From Daldinia sp. FL1419 (lineage: Eukaryota > Ascomycota > Sordariomycetes > Xylariales > Hypoxylaceae), in NCBI GenBank assembly GCA_025201765.1, contig MU623358.1, positions 124,001 to 188,000 on the forward strand: a stretch of DNA of 64,000 nucleotides, in the 5' to 3' direction. Shown here one piece after another: positions 9,960 through 21,357 of this stretch. A program made the translations under genes and the position numbers. The number at the start of each line of letters is the position of its first letter. Position 1 is the stretch's first letter. The notes under the pieces are model-generated. The model was not told the DNA's origin, did no database searches, and worked only from the letters and a program-made list of their open reading frames with translations.

Positions 9960-12905
9960 CTATACCGACGCGGTGGCGTCAGGGGTATCAGTGGGTTTCT
10001 TTGGTGAACTCGCTTCACACGTCGCTATAACCTTTCTAACCGAGTCGCGTGCCTTGAGACGTTCGTAATACTTCTTCAAGTTCTCGAACCCAGATCCGTC
10101 GTCTCCCAGCACATCTTGTCCTTGGACGTTGATTACGTCGTGAAGAACGGGCCAAAACGCGAAGTCGGCTAGGGTCATAGTAGGCCCCGCGATGTAATCG
10201 TTGCCTTCTGCCGCGAAGCTCTCCCATATATCCAACTCGTCTTTCATCCTTTCGTACTTTTGTAACAGGGTAATTCCTTTTTGAAAACGAGTACCCTCCT
10301 TCACAAAATCCCGAGTCGAGTCACCTCCAGCTTTAGGGCCATAAAAGCGATCGAGGTATAGCATGATTGGAACTTCGCTTTGGATCATCGTCTTGGGGAA
10401 ATCGTTGTCAACGAACTTGATAGGGAGGTCCTTAGGAATGCCCTCAGGGTCTTGAGTAGGCCTTCCATCCTTCCAGTTGAAAAGTGGCGACATGCTGCCT
10501 CTCGCGTAGCTAATTCCGTACTCAGCTAGCATCAACTGTATGCGCATGTTAACGACCGGGTCCGGTGACAAGAACAATCGAGGCGCGGTGGAGATGTGCA
10601 AAACATCAAATCCCGTGCCATAGTATTCATTCCAGTTGAACTCTGTCGATTGATTTTCCCGACCGAAGCTTTGCAACATCTTGATAGCCTCGGGTGTCTG
10701 TCCATTGATGACATTTTTTGCGCCCTCCCTTGTCTTCGCCGTAGCTCCTTGCCCCCATATTAGCCTGTTCTCACGGTCTAGGAAGGTTCCTATCCTCCTA
10801 AACGTTAACGAGATGCGACCACCGTCGTAGGCCAACTCTTCTTCTGATTTTTCGCGGCTGATCCTCTTATCTTGTCGAATGCCGTGAAGCCATCTCATAT
10901 TTGTCTTCAACCCCATCTGGAAAAGCGAATTGTGAGGCAAGTTTGCTCGCTGGACTTGACGTTTTGTTTCCGTAGGCAATGGTTCCGCATCTGCCGGATT
11001 CTTATTTTTTGGTGGTCGCTTTGTCCGTAGTGTCATAGTTCGTTCGGCTCCCAGGCTAACATTGGCGATAAAGCTGCCCTTGACAATATCCAGGGTCTTG
11101 TCGCTGTGCTCTGAGATGTAGTCGTTACCGTCGCGGTAAAATTGTATGAGGACGTGGTTTAGAGGATGCCCCAACTGCTCCTCGACTACCTTCTTAATCT
11201 CGAGCACAGTGGGGGAGAACGGTAGCAACGGAGGTGACTCGTCTGATGGATGACGGTAAATGGGCATGCTGCCGTCCTCATCCACTTGTCCTTGGACGGC
11301 GACGAGTCTTGGCACTTCCCCGCCTTGGTGAGACATGCGCTGCCATTGTACCTCATCTCTTACCCTCTCGAAAATTCGATAGGATAATGGATGTGGTAAC
11401 ACGTCGTAGACGACTTTGGTATCACCCTCACATAGAGGCTCTCCCTCCCTTGGTCCTCTTGCCTGGCCTTCGGATGCCATTGTTCTATTCTCGTCAACTT
11501 CAGTGTTCGAAATCTCCGACGGACCTTGAATCCGCTCCGGGTGGTTCTCGCTTGGTATCTCACTCACAGTCCCTATTGTTTCTGCTATGTTATTTTCTAT
11601 CCAAGAAGGTTCAGGTTCGATCTTCTCTACCGATATTGATAACTTGGATTCGGATCGGCCGGGTTCTAATATGACAGAATCGGGAATACCTGGCTTTTCC
11701 CTTCTGTCTGGTTGTTGTGGTTTCTCAAGAGTGTTTTGAGAAATAGCGAGGTTGTCCAGAGCTGACGGCCGCGCTTCTTTATCATTCGGTAAGATTCGCG
11801 TATTATCAGTTATTTTATTTGTACGACTTTTATGTGAGTCATCATTATCATACGATCTTTGTCGACGTGGCTTCGATTCAACTTCAACCGCGGCCGCGAC
11901 CGAAGAAGCAGCACGTGACTTTCGATTGCTCTTCGTAGCTGGTTCTATTGTCTTTACCAAGGGTTGAATCGGTGACGTTGCATCTTTCGTGGGTGATTGG
12001 ACACGGGAAATATCGGCTGCGCGCTGGGAATTTAGCGACAGGTTCTCAAATGAAGATAATAAATCTGAGGCTGAGGACGCAGCGGAATCATCCTCTTCCC
12101 CGGCACGACGTACTGTAGAGTATCCGCCGGCTGGAGAAGTTGCCGGTCTATCACCTGGTCTTCTCGAAGGCCTCGGCTTCGGTTTAATAGATGCGATGAT
12201 TTTGTCCGAGTATAAGACATCGCAGCCCGTCGTATTCGAAATTTGCTTGATGGAATTACGATGCTGCATAACATTATTGTAGCCACAACAGTCATCAACT
12301 ATCGTGATCGTATATCCATGACTAGCAGCTTCGACAGCGGTAGCCATAACACTGACATTAGTCATGGATCCGCAGATAAATAACTCTGTGACGAGCCTCA
12401 TGCGCAGTAAGCGGAGTAGTTGCTCTGACCTGAAAGCCGAGTAATACGTCTTTACCACCGAAAAATCCCTAGGCCCAACGGCCCCTTTAATAATTGGGTG
12501 CATCTCCGCGCCGGAAGTGCCTGGTCGAACACATTTTGGTAGATTCGGAGACTCCTGGGTTAAGAACGCCTCTGGAGACTCGGGTTGATGATTCGTTTGT
12601 GGTGGTGTTGGCCGCCGTCGACCTCGCGAAACATCCGGGGATCGAGAGTGATTCGGTTGATCCGATATAAGAATTTGCTCTTCTAGAGCGGATCGCGATT
12701 TCTCAAACCTACTACATACCCAGATAATGTCGTCGCCTCCTTGTCGTAGCGCCGTTGCGAGATTTGCTATCCGCTCTGGTAGATCCGGGGGCATCGTAAT
12801 AGGTAGGGCGCCATCCTCTGCCAGGAAATCATTCTGAGGGTCGACCACGATCAGCGCTCTACGGGTGGTCAGGGACGGGAGAAGGCTCCTGTCTATTGGA
12901 AACAT
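9960..12905 (-). CDS. Isochorismatase-AlkB dioxygenase-GST fusion protein
   Basis: An intronless 981-aa reading frame. I chose the ATG at 12905 (MFPIDRSLLP) because the frame upstream to 13010 codes AT-rich, non-conserved sequence. Residues 1-240 are a cysteine-hydrolase (isochorismatase-like) domain with Asp22 (VVDPQNDF), Lys152 (VVKTYYSAF) and Cys178 (FICGSMTNVSV), the usual Asp-Lys-Cys triad. Residues 245-490 are a disordered Ser/Pro/Glu-rich linker. Residues 495-720 are an AlkB-like Fe(II)/2-oxoglutarate dioxygenase with HxD at 600-602 (SEHSDKT), His674 (WLHGI) and a RISLTFRR arginine motif. Residues 765-965 are a glutathione-transferase-like fold (SEVPIMLYLDRFYGP, AGPTMTLADFAFWPVLHD). 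The AlkB part should dealkylate nucleic acid or protein; the substrate of each part is unknown. Confidence 0.8.
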   Translation of the reverse strand: MFPIDRSLLPSLTTRRALIVVDPQNDFLAEDGALPITMPPDLPERIANLATALRQGGDDIIWVCSRFEKSRSALEEQILISDQPNHSRSPDVSRGRRRPTPPQTNHQPESPEAFLTQESPNLPKCVRPGTSGAEMHPIIKGAVGPRDFSVVKTYYSAFRSEQLLRLLRMRLVTELFICGSMTNVSVMATAVEAASHGYTITIVDDCCGYNNVMQHRNSIKQISNTTGCDVLYSDKIIASIKPKPRPSRRPGDRPATSPAGGYSTVRRAGEEDDSAASSASDLLSSFENLSLNSQRAADISRVQSPTKDATSPIQPLVKTIEPATKSNRKSRAASSVAAAVEVESKPRRQRSYDNDDSHKSRTNKITDNTRILPNDKEARPSALDNLAISQNTLEKPQQPDRREKPGIPDSVILEPGRSESKLSISVEKIEPEPSWIENNIAETIGTVSEIPSENHPERIQGPSEISNTEVDENRTMASEGQARGPREGEPLCEGDTKVVYDVLPHPLSYRIFERVRDEVQWQRMSHQGGEVPRLVAVQGQVDEDGSMPIYRHPSDESPPLLPFSPTVLEIKKVVEEQLGHPLNHVLIQFYRDGNDYISEHSDKTLDIVKGSFIANVSLGAERTMTLRTKRPPKNKNPADAEPLPTETKRQVQRANLPHNSLFQMGLKTNMRWLHGIRQDKRISREKSEEELAYDGGRISLTFRRIGTFLDRENRLIWGQGATAKTREGAKNVINGQTPEAIKMLQSFGRENQSTEFNWNEYYGTGFDVLHISTAPRLFLSPDPVVNMRIQLMLAEYGISYARGSMSPLFNWKDGRPTQDPEGIPKDLPIKFVDNDFPKTMIQSEVPIMLYLDRFYGPKAGGDSTRDFVKEGTRFQKGITLLQKYERMKDELDIWESFAAEGNDYIAGPTMTLADFAFWPVLHDVINVQGQDVLGDDGSGFENLKKYYERLKARDSVRKVIATCEASSPKKPTDTPDATASV

Positions 12906-14366
12906 TATATATATATAAAAAAAGCTCGCTTGCAATATCCAAAGAGTCTCTAAGCTGGTCATTAGTCGGAACGCTGCAAAATAAGACGAGGTAGTAGTGA
13001 TAATAATCATAAATAATAACCATGATAGTCGTCTGGTTGTTAAGGAGAAGCTTACAATTTTTATTTTTATTTTTATGAAAACTTGGTCAAACGGGATACC
13101 AAACTGCTACGACATGCTCGAAAAGAGTAGCCTCGCTCCCAGAAGACTTGAGATTGACGGCGAAAGGCGTGACATGAAGTATAGGTCTACCTATACTAGG
13201 ATATATGTATCACCAAGGCTGTAAAAGAAGCTTGGCAATCCGCGTCCGGGCGAATATGGTCGGAGAGCCAAGGAAGGCCAATCGACCAATACCAAGAAAA
13301 CCAACCAGGATTCAAGTGGATGAATACCCTATGATTAACAATCGGGAACTGAACCAAGATATCGAGAAGGCCGATGTAATATAGTAAGGCAGCTGGCTAT
13401 AATACACTTATAGCATAACTATTCAGGGGGGCATACAAGAAGAAGGCCAGGCAAGAAATCGTATCAAGGGTATTATACTCTACGACAGAGGCATAAAAAT
13501 GAATTGGAAGATGGAGATGCCTAATAAGAATATGAAGATAAAGTTGAAGGCGAAGGTGAGAGTATAAAATGAAAAAAATGAAAAAATAAATAAAATAAAA
13601 TAAAATTTGGTATAATGTACAACCCTATTGGGGTAGTTCTCGGCCGAGTTAATAAATATATCTACCAAGACGGAATAGAAGAAAATACTTAAAAGGACAA
13701 GAGAGGTAAAGAGTAAGGCAGAAGGATAAGAATAACGGGGTTGGTCACAAGTCGCCAAAAAGGATTTGAGAAACAATAAATGGAAAAGATCAGATTAGGA
13801 AGTATGGATGCAAGATGGAGGCAAGGGTTTTGGTTTTACTATAAATGGTCCTGGTTTTTTGGGGGGGGGTTTTTTTTATATAGGTGAATAAAATACAATC
13901 TGCAAGCATGCGCAAAGTCATCTAAATAACAATTGGATGTAATTAAGATATTGTTGTGTACTGCCTGCCGTATTGTTACATATTATCGACTGAAGTTTAA
14001 GCATCGGGTTTTTTTTTTCTTCTTTTTTTTTCTTTTTTTTTTTTTCCGTTCGGGGATTGAAAATGGGGGGGAGGGGGGTAGAAGAGGGACAGGGTTAGGG
14101 GGAAGGGATTGGAGATGGGGGAAAGTTGGAGGGGTGTGAGACAAGGAAAAAAAGACCTAAGAAGAAAATATAAATACAAGTAACTATCTAACCTAATAAA
14201 TAAGAAAAAAAAGAGAAAAGAAATATTAGGTAGCATTACGACCTGTCGCCTTCTTTTTTTTTCCCCTTCTTCTTTCAAACGTTAGATATACCTACATTAT
14301 TTTCTTACCCTTACCCCCTTCGGGAGATTCAGGTATAATCTAGGTACAATACATATATCTCAGGTA

Positions 14367-14423
14367 CTTACCTACCTACCTACCTACCTAGGTAGGTAGG
14401 AGGTAGGTAGGTAGGTAGGTAAG
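14367..14423. repeat. Near-perfect inverted (ACCT)n/(AGGT)n array
   Basis: Six ACCT units run directly into AGGT units, forming a near-perfect palindrome of about 57 bp with a one-base interruption (GGAGG). It can fold into a cruciform. Confidence 0.9.
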
Positions 14424-15274
14424 AGACCTCTTCTAATCTTGTACCTTGAATGCCCAGACTGCTAGATGCAGTTGCAGTTTTTTAAAAAAAACCACATGGC
14501 AGACTAGGGCTGCTTAGGGGAAGTTCGAGGCGAGACCCCCCCCCCCAATTCGTATTGCCCGGTTCAGCCCGTTGAAATCCGTCTTGTAGGTACTTTCTAT
14601 ATTTTTAACGATGATAAGACCGAGAAAACGGCATATGGAATAGGCTTATCTGCTAAAGATTTTAGTGGTCAGTTAGTGGCCACAGTGATCCATTAAGCAA
14701 TAGGTAACAGGCGCCTGCAACGATGGATGCAGCTTTAAGCCTCGAGGCAGGCAGGCACCTGTTGTTTTTGTTTCTTACCCCACCAAAGCCAAGTCCGTTA
14801 TTATTAGGTTAACCTAGGTAGGTACCTATGTAGTCTAATTCACGTCGATTCAAACGAAACAATTGTACCTAGGTACGCATTCGAATTCATCCACCGCCCC
14901 CAATTTAATTATTTCAAGTTCAACCTTTTGGAACATTTAAAACATCGGAGAAGGTATTACGATGATGTATACCTAATAATCACTTGAGCTCGATATTTAC
15001 AATATACGTATCGTACATTAGTAAAACCAAAATATCATATTTGCTTATATCGTTCAACGATCCAATACTTACCTACCTACCTACACTAACTAGGTGCCTT
15101 TATAAAACACGTATTCGAAAATGCGTCAAATATGCACGCTCGGGCCGGTAATCTGCGAAATCTGATGGGGAGGTCAATGCGGATCTACGGTGCTAAAAAT
15201 CTATTGCGGCAGATCCGAAGGCCAACGTGATTCCGCCAATCTGTTCTAGACCTTCTCATCGAAGGTTTACAATA

Positions 15275-15320
15275 CCTTGACAGGCTCTTGACAGGCTCTT
15301 GACAGGCTCTTGACAGGATT
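15275..15320. repeat. Short tandem repeat, unit about 12 bp
   Basis: The unit TTGACAGGCTCT occurs about four times in tandem. It is followed downstream (15355-15385) by a TCTTCTCG repeat. Confidence 0.85.
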
Positions 15321-17164
15321 CCCGTCGAACCCTGCCCTGTCTTGCTTGGATTTTCTTGTCTTCTCGTCTTCTCGTCTTCTCGTCTGCCCGTTGACGGAAA
15401 TTCTCCGCCATGACTGAGATATCCACCGTGTGGACGCCTCTTCCTTTGAGCTTGACTCGATTGGGCCTGTCGATCAGACTATAATGCTCTGATCTATCCT
15501 TTGCAATGCGGATAGCAGCATATGGCAGCCTATATCAGCCTATAGCAGCCTATAGAATGCATATAGACTGTATATAGAACGCATGCGGACGCATGTGGAC
15601 GTACATAGAAGGTATCCTTACGATAACCTGCTTGCGATCTACAATGCCGCATGCCAAACCAGAAGCGAGCATCTAATTTACCCTTACTGATTTTTACCTT
15701 GCTGGTGATTAACCCTTGCCAGCTTGCCGCATACTATGTATGTACAATACCTGGAAGAAGAACGGGAAAAAACAACCTAGTATCCATTCAGGTTCCATAC
15801 ATATTTGAATTCGTTCTCCATTCGAGGCCATATAACCAAGCCAAGAGACCCTTAGAGAGCTCCTGATTGGCCTAGTCGCGCATATAGGTACGCATGTCTC
15901 CGTAGTCACAGCGCTATGCGTGAGGCATTAATCATGTGCTGTTTTACATGCCAGATCCAATTTGACACGAACATCCATCATTGATTGACGGGAAGGTAAG
16001 TACCTAAGGTAAGCAGAATATGGGAATACGGTCTCGTGCTGACCGCCCCTTGCGTAAGTCCTGTAGGTGACGAAGTGTGTACATACGTAGATATGTTAAC
16101 AAGTTGTAAAGGTGTGTAGCTCCTGACGATCCCTTGGGATAATCTCACGCCTTTGCTATAGGTGACGGGGTTATACGTATATACAGGCATGCAGCAACGA
16201 TCCCGTTTACTATCGTTTTGCTATCTGATAGTATTTCCACCCTAGTCTTTGGATAGGTTGATTCCCTCGTCGACGGCTAACGCTACGACGTGATACGTAC
16301 AATACAAATACCTAGCATTTAACCGCTCGCAAGGACAACCATGCCTCAATTTTAAGAGACGAGGAAAAGAAGATGACGTTCACGTGGATAAAGACTTGAT
16401 GATATTTTTCCAATCTCCAACTAGAATTCTCCATGGCCATTGGCCGCCCTATCTGCTAACTGCTCATGTATCTCATCTTTTACCTGACGTAGGCAAAATA
16501 CTACATATTAATATATTAAGACGCGTGAAAAAGAACCATGCAGGGTGTGGATCGTTCCCCAGTTCAACCCCACGCCGGCGCCCTGTCTTCTCGCGCGACT
16601 AGCTTTTGCCTGCCCGGGTCCTCGTAGATATATGAGACTCCCCCTCCATGTTCTTTTGAGTTTTGGATAAGTTGGGTAGACACCCTTACGATCGAGTAAA
16701 ATCTACGGGCCTGCATTTCCCCGTAGGACTTCTAGAAGGTGAGATAGTAGGGGTTTTTGTTTTCCTTCCCCTGCCCATGTGCGTAAAGGATGCACGATGG
16801 TATGGTCAGAGCTGGCCGTGCGAATCCTGCGGGAACGACGGGAACGATGGAGACCGTTTTATCGCCCTCGCGAGTCATAACCAAATGCTCGCGGGGGGTT
16901 GTTTAGCCAGGCACTTCAGGGGGACGAGCTGTCAGCGAGTCACACGTAAGATCTTTATTATTTGCAGCCGTCTCTTTTAATTCAAAGGTTAATTCATAGG
17001 TTGATGAACGAGGCGGCGAGGAGGAAGACCGTTGTGGGTGTTACCTCCATCGCACTGACAACTGTAGGTACATGCAGGCGATACAACCCCAAACGGCCTT
17101 CTGCTTCTACATACAGACGGATACGTAGACGTACATATAACAGGCACAGGCATGTAACCAGAGT

Positions 17165-17215
17165 ACGTCAAGCATACAATAAGCATACAGCAAGCATACA
17201 GCAAGCATACAACAA
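17165..17215. repeat. Short tandem repeat, unit about 11 bp
   Basis: Units of the form CAAGCATACAG/A repeat about four times. Confidence 0.8.
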
Positions 17216-18505
17216 AGCGTGCGCTGCTACATATACTACGTACATTACCGTACATCAACATACATAGGTATTCTTTCGGGTCTCCCCCGAAGGCCGCGTG
17301 TCGGAACTGTCTATGTCGAGCCGGGGTGGGATACTTCCGAGTGGGATGAGTCCCCTTGTCATGTAAGTCCCTGTCTGAGTCCATGTCGACCGGTCGTTAT
17401 GTGTACTTCGAGTCTTCAGGTTAGGTACCTGCTTGCATATATGTACATACATTACTTATGCCATGTCATTGCAGGAGAATGTAATCGACGTATAATACAA
17501 TCAATGTATCGATGTATTAGTTAATGTATAAGCGGGCGGTTCCGTAGCTTGCTACATATAAATTCCCGCTGCGGGAAGAACGGGCCATGTCTCAATGTGG
17601 GAGGTGAGTTTTAGGAGCTGAAAAAAAGAAAAAAAAGAAAAAAAAAAGACGGGCCAGTGTCGAAATGAAGTAACGATAATGACGACTCGGCCGAGTAAGT
17701 TCAATTTACGCATGCCTGTAACTTGGGGCATGTGAGAAGCGGCTAGATGGCTGCCCATGTCACGTTTTACCCTTACGCCGTCGACCCAATCTATCCATCC
17801 CCCATCCCGTAACGCATACCTACCTAGGTAGACAACACGTAGCAACCCATCCGAGTCATCTACCAGTGGAAGCGATGTTGGAAGTTTAATAGACCATCTC
17901 CGAATCCGAGGGGGTATCGGCTTTACGGATCCGATAATAGATATAATTCCATCAAGTCCACCTCCTACTTACATACCTACACTAGGTAGCCCCGTACCTT
18001 GGGGGTCGTATTATAACGGCATGGCTTTTTTGTACAATACCTATCGGACCATTAGCTTCCTTTCTATGGTTAGTTTTATTGTATATCTACATAGGTAAGG
18101 TATGACTGATTCTAGCAACATCTATCCGACGTCTCCTAGTACTCTTGACTCTTATTGCTCGCCGTAGTTAATTCTTTTTCTTCCTTCTCTTTCTAGAAGC
18201 ATGGAGTTACTGGATCCAAAACCACATACCCCTGCCGTATGCACAACATCGTGTAGTGGCGGCGTACGTAAAAGAAAAGACTAAAAAAGGGGTGGAGAAA
18301 AAAAAGAAAAAGAAAAAAAAAAGAAAAGAAAACTATTTGGTTAACGGATGAAAATTCTCATCACGTAGTCGATCTTCTCATCATTCGTCAGCTCGAGTTG
18401 AGCGAAACTTCGGTCTCTAGAGCCTGATTTGCGGCCGTCGGATCGTCAAGACCCAACCGAACAACGCCCGCCGCTTTGCCCGTCGTAACATCTGTGATTA
18501 CAACG

Positions 18506-19912
18506 TCATACTGTAGCAGCCGCTAATTGTTGGTTTATGATACTTAACTGCCGGGTGATCTCACTGAACCTTGGCCGTTTGGCTCCGGTTGGATCCGAGC
18601 ATTCACGATGCAGAGCCGCGAGCAGCACACCGACTCGCAATTCTCGTTCGTCGAAGTTGGGCTTGGTGATTCGCCAGACGTCTTCGATCAGGTGGGCAAA
18701 GGCGAGCGCTTCGACCTGCTCGATTTTCTTATGGCTTAGATTGGTGTAGATAGATGCTGCGCCGAAATCGCCCAGGAGCGCATGCCCCGCTTGATCGTAG
18801 AGAACGTTATGGGCGTATATATCGCCGTGTGCGACGCCTCGGTCGTGCAGGTGTTCCGCTGCGGCAGCGACGCCCTGGAGGATTCTTAAGCCCTGCCATG
18901 TGGTTAAACTGACCTCCTGCGAGAAGCAATCCCTCGTACAACTCTGCAGGGAAGGCGGGAGCCCTAGGGCACCGTAGCACGTCGATACAAGTTGCATGAC
19001 GAGCCCTTCCTTATCGGGATGATCAGTAATCTTCCCCAGAGGATCTATGAGATTAGCGTGGGATCCCGCCGTGATGCATGCCAGCATCTCATCGGCAGGC
19101 GTTCCATCGCTTGTAACATCTCCCTTGAACAACTTGATGGCTACTGCTCGAGTCCGATCGGACCCTTTCCATAATCCCTTTGAGATAATACCCGAAGCGC
19201 CCTCGCCTAGGAGGTCATGAACGTGAAGATCTGTCCAGCTGACCTCGGGAAGAGAGCTGAAAGGAGTGGTGGTAGCGGCGGTGGCGGTGACGGTAGTGGC
19301 AGCGGAATTGGTGGTGTCACGGACATCCTCCCACGTCGCGGCCAACGAACAACACGGGTTGCCGGCAAATGAGAGAAAAGCCAGCTCGGGTAGGTCGAAG
19401 AGCCAATTTGGCAATTCTCGAATGCGATTGGCAGAAAGTCGTAGTAGGCCGAGCTTCCTACATGCGGCCATTTCGTCCGGCAGGCAACGAAGTCGATTTC
19501 CCGCAAGCATACATTTCTGAAGGCCTTCACACCGCCCAATGCTCTTGGGCAGAGAATCTATTCGATTGTTGGTCAGGATTAGCCATCGAAGTTTCGGCGG
19601 CAAAGAATTCTCCGGTACTTGATCCATCTGGTTGCCGCGAAAAGCGACCATCTCGAGCTCGGGACACGATGCCAGCTGGCGAGGAAAGACAGTGAAGTTG
19701 CAGTCGGAAAAGAATGCTATCTTGAGCTTCTTTAGGCGACCAAAGTCCTCTGGTAAGCTAGAAAGACCGGTCCCTGAGAGGTCGAGATGTTGGAGCGAAT
19801 CGGCCGCGTCGAATATATTGGTTGGGAAATAAGTTAAGGGGTTTGTTATCTTCAACTTGGTGATCTCGCCTTGTAAACCATCTCCCTCGACCGAATTCTC
19901 TTTTAGACGCAT
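18506..19912 (-). CDS. Leucine-rich-repeat protein kinase (bacterial-type architecture)
   Basis: An intronless 468-aa protein. Residues about 18-190 contain leucine-rich repeats of the LxxLxLSxxxLxxLP type (LQHLDLSGTGLSSLP, LRWLILTNNRIDSLP, LGLLRLSANRIRELP). A Thr/Ala-rich linker follows, then a kinase domain at about 226-460: glycine loop GEGASGIISKG, Lys260 in AVAIKLFKG, catalytic loop HGDIYAHNVL (Asp364) and DFG at 382-384 (LGDFGAAS). The catalytic loop reads HGD rather than HRD, and no APE motif is evident. I recognise this LRR-kinase layout, including the TSDG, SCTRD and HGD-YAHN motifs, from proteobacterial proteins, so lateral transfer is plausible but unproven. Substrate and pathway are unknown. 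Confidence 0.8.
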   Translation of the reverse strand: MRLKENSVEGDGLQGEITKLKITNPLTYFPTNIFDAADSLQHLDLSGTGLSSLPEDFGRLKKLKIAFFSDCNFTVFPRQLASCPELEMVAFRGNQMDQVPENSLPPKLRWLILTNNRIDSLPKSIGRCEGLQKCMLAGNRLRCLPDEMAACRKLGLLRLSANRIRELPNWLFDLPELAFLSFAGNPCCSLAATWEDVRDTTNSAATTVTATAATTTPFSSLPEVSWTDLHVHDLLGEGASGIISKGLWKGSDRTRAVAIKLFKGDVTSDGTPADEMLACITAGSHANLIDPLGKITDHPDKEGLVMQLVSTCYGALGLPPSLQSCTRDCFSQEVSLTTWQGLRILQGVAAAAEHLHDRGVAHGDIYAHNVLYDQAGHALLGDFGAASIYTNLSHKKIEQVEALAFAHLIEDVWRITKPNFDERELRVGVLLAALHRECSDPTGAKRPRFSEITRQLSIINQQLAAATV

Positions 19913-21357
19913 CGCGCTCGGGACTGTTCTTTTTCTTTTTCTTTCTTTTTCTATTTTTCTATTTATTTATTTATTTATTTATTTTTTTGACCCTGATTTT
20001 ATCTTGCTTATGGATTCGTACAAGATGATCGTAGCGATAACCCTAAAATGAATGAGCTACCTACTAAGGTTGTTGCTACCCTGTAGAGGCGTCGCAGGGA
20101 TGAAATAGCCAAGCCGCTTCGTTGGTATGTCGGCCTGGTGGTTTAAGCATAAACAAATGGGTCACGATAAGGTAGGAGATAACGCGGTAGAATTATCATC
20201 ATCCAGTAATTTATCTAAATATAGTTATATTCATCATGCATATATGGCATGCAAATTGAGGGTTGGTTATTATACATCTGGTTAGGAATTTGATAATATC
20301 GAAATCCCGATTAAGCTTATATTTACAATTAACGAATAGTTGCGGCGTCATTCTTCACGATGCTCAAATCTAATGCTTCAATTTAATTTGCCCAGGTGGT
20401 GATTGGGCAAAGATTCTGCCTCATCTAATCAAGTCACAATCGGATCTTTTCAGCCACATAGATACAATCTGTGTATGTACAATACAGAATTCCATTCCAA
20501 TGCTCACCTCACCTGCAGTAGGTTCCACTTTAACAGATAAGGTACCTAGGTACCTGAGTTACAGCAACCCGCGACCGGGAATTGGAGGATCCTGGTTGTC
20601 GAAGTTTGGTTGCTTCCTTCGTGAACATACTCAACTTCAACCCAAAGCAGTCTTGCTGCCTCTCTCTCTCTCTCTCTCTCTCTCCCTCTCTCTCCCCCAG
20701 TCTTTTTCATCACTGTTTCGCATGATACTATCCAACATATTTTGGCCTTTGTATATTTAAGACTCTAAATTTGACAACATTTCCTCGCCCGCGATTCACA
20801 ACTCTCCCAGAGAGACTCGGAATCGCTGCACCCGTTCGCGACAATCGTTATTTACAACCCGATAGCCATATTCTCACCCACCACCCCGAGACCCGTGGCA
20901 GAGACCAGAGAACTGCGAAGCTGGAGGCTTAGGCATTTGATGGAATGCTTATGACGAACGGCAAAGCTCGGCGAGCCTCGATCCTCCCGTGAAGTCCCTT
21001 CTGACTTCTTTTTCGATATTACCGAATAAAACACGTCGATATCCCGCTGGCAACATTCGAAAATCTGGTTTCTTTTCCTCCCGCATATCAGCAAGGCTCG
21101 TGGTCCCAAGTTGTACCGCCGCCCTTATTTATCGCTGGTTTTTTTTTTCTTTTTTGCACCGTCAAAACAAACCGCGTCCAAAGACAAGGATATTGGATAC
21201 AAATTTTAGAAGTCGTACGAAGATTTAGTTTTAGACCGGGGTTTGGGCTGGTTTACGCTTCTCTATAAGCTATTCCCTTCCCCTATCTCCTCGACTCGTC
21301 CACGCGGCCGCGCAACGCCCGAATCGTGGGCTTCATTTAATAATTAGCTTTATCATC
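19913..21357. other. Intergenic between divergent genes
   Basis: This spacer holds the upstream regions of the LRR-kinase (-) and TAF8 (+). It contains a TTTA repeat near 19960-19985 and a (TC)12 run at 20661-20684. No gene is supported. Confidence 0.5.
20661..20697. repeat. (TC)n microsatellite
   Basis: A TC dinucleotide run with one CCC interruption. Confidence 0.9.

Larger units (their letters stand above)
12906..18505. other. 5.6-kb gene-poor spacer
   Basis: No gene is supported. It holds purine-rich stretches (13540-13620), a poly-T tract at 14010-14045, an inverted ACCT/AGGT array at 14367-14423, a C9 run near 14537, a tandem 12-mer near 15275-15317, and a CATACA-rich tandem patch at 17165-17213. 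Short open frames are overlapping, low in family features and often homopolymer-derived. Confidence 0.5.

Noticed and set aside
12906..13010. N-terminal extension of the fusion protein (MIIITTTSSYF...)
   Set aside because: AT-rich, low conservation; the ATG at 12905 immediately precedes the domain start.
13997..14278. Open frame made largely of K/R/F/L runs
   Set aside because: It comes from homopolymer and purine-rich sequence; no family features.
17219..17524. Open frame of 101 aa in the 5.6-kb spacer
   Set aside because: Derived from repeat-rich sequence with no homology features and competing frames.
20500..20760. 86-aa frame containing SLSLSLSL
   Set aside because: Produced by the TC microsatellite.
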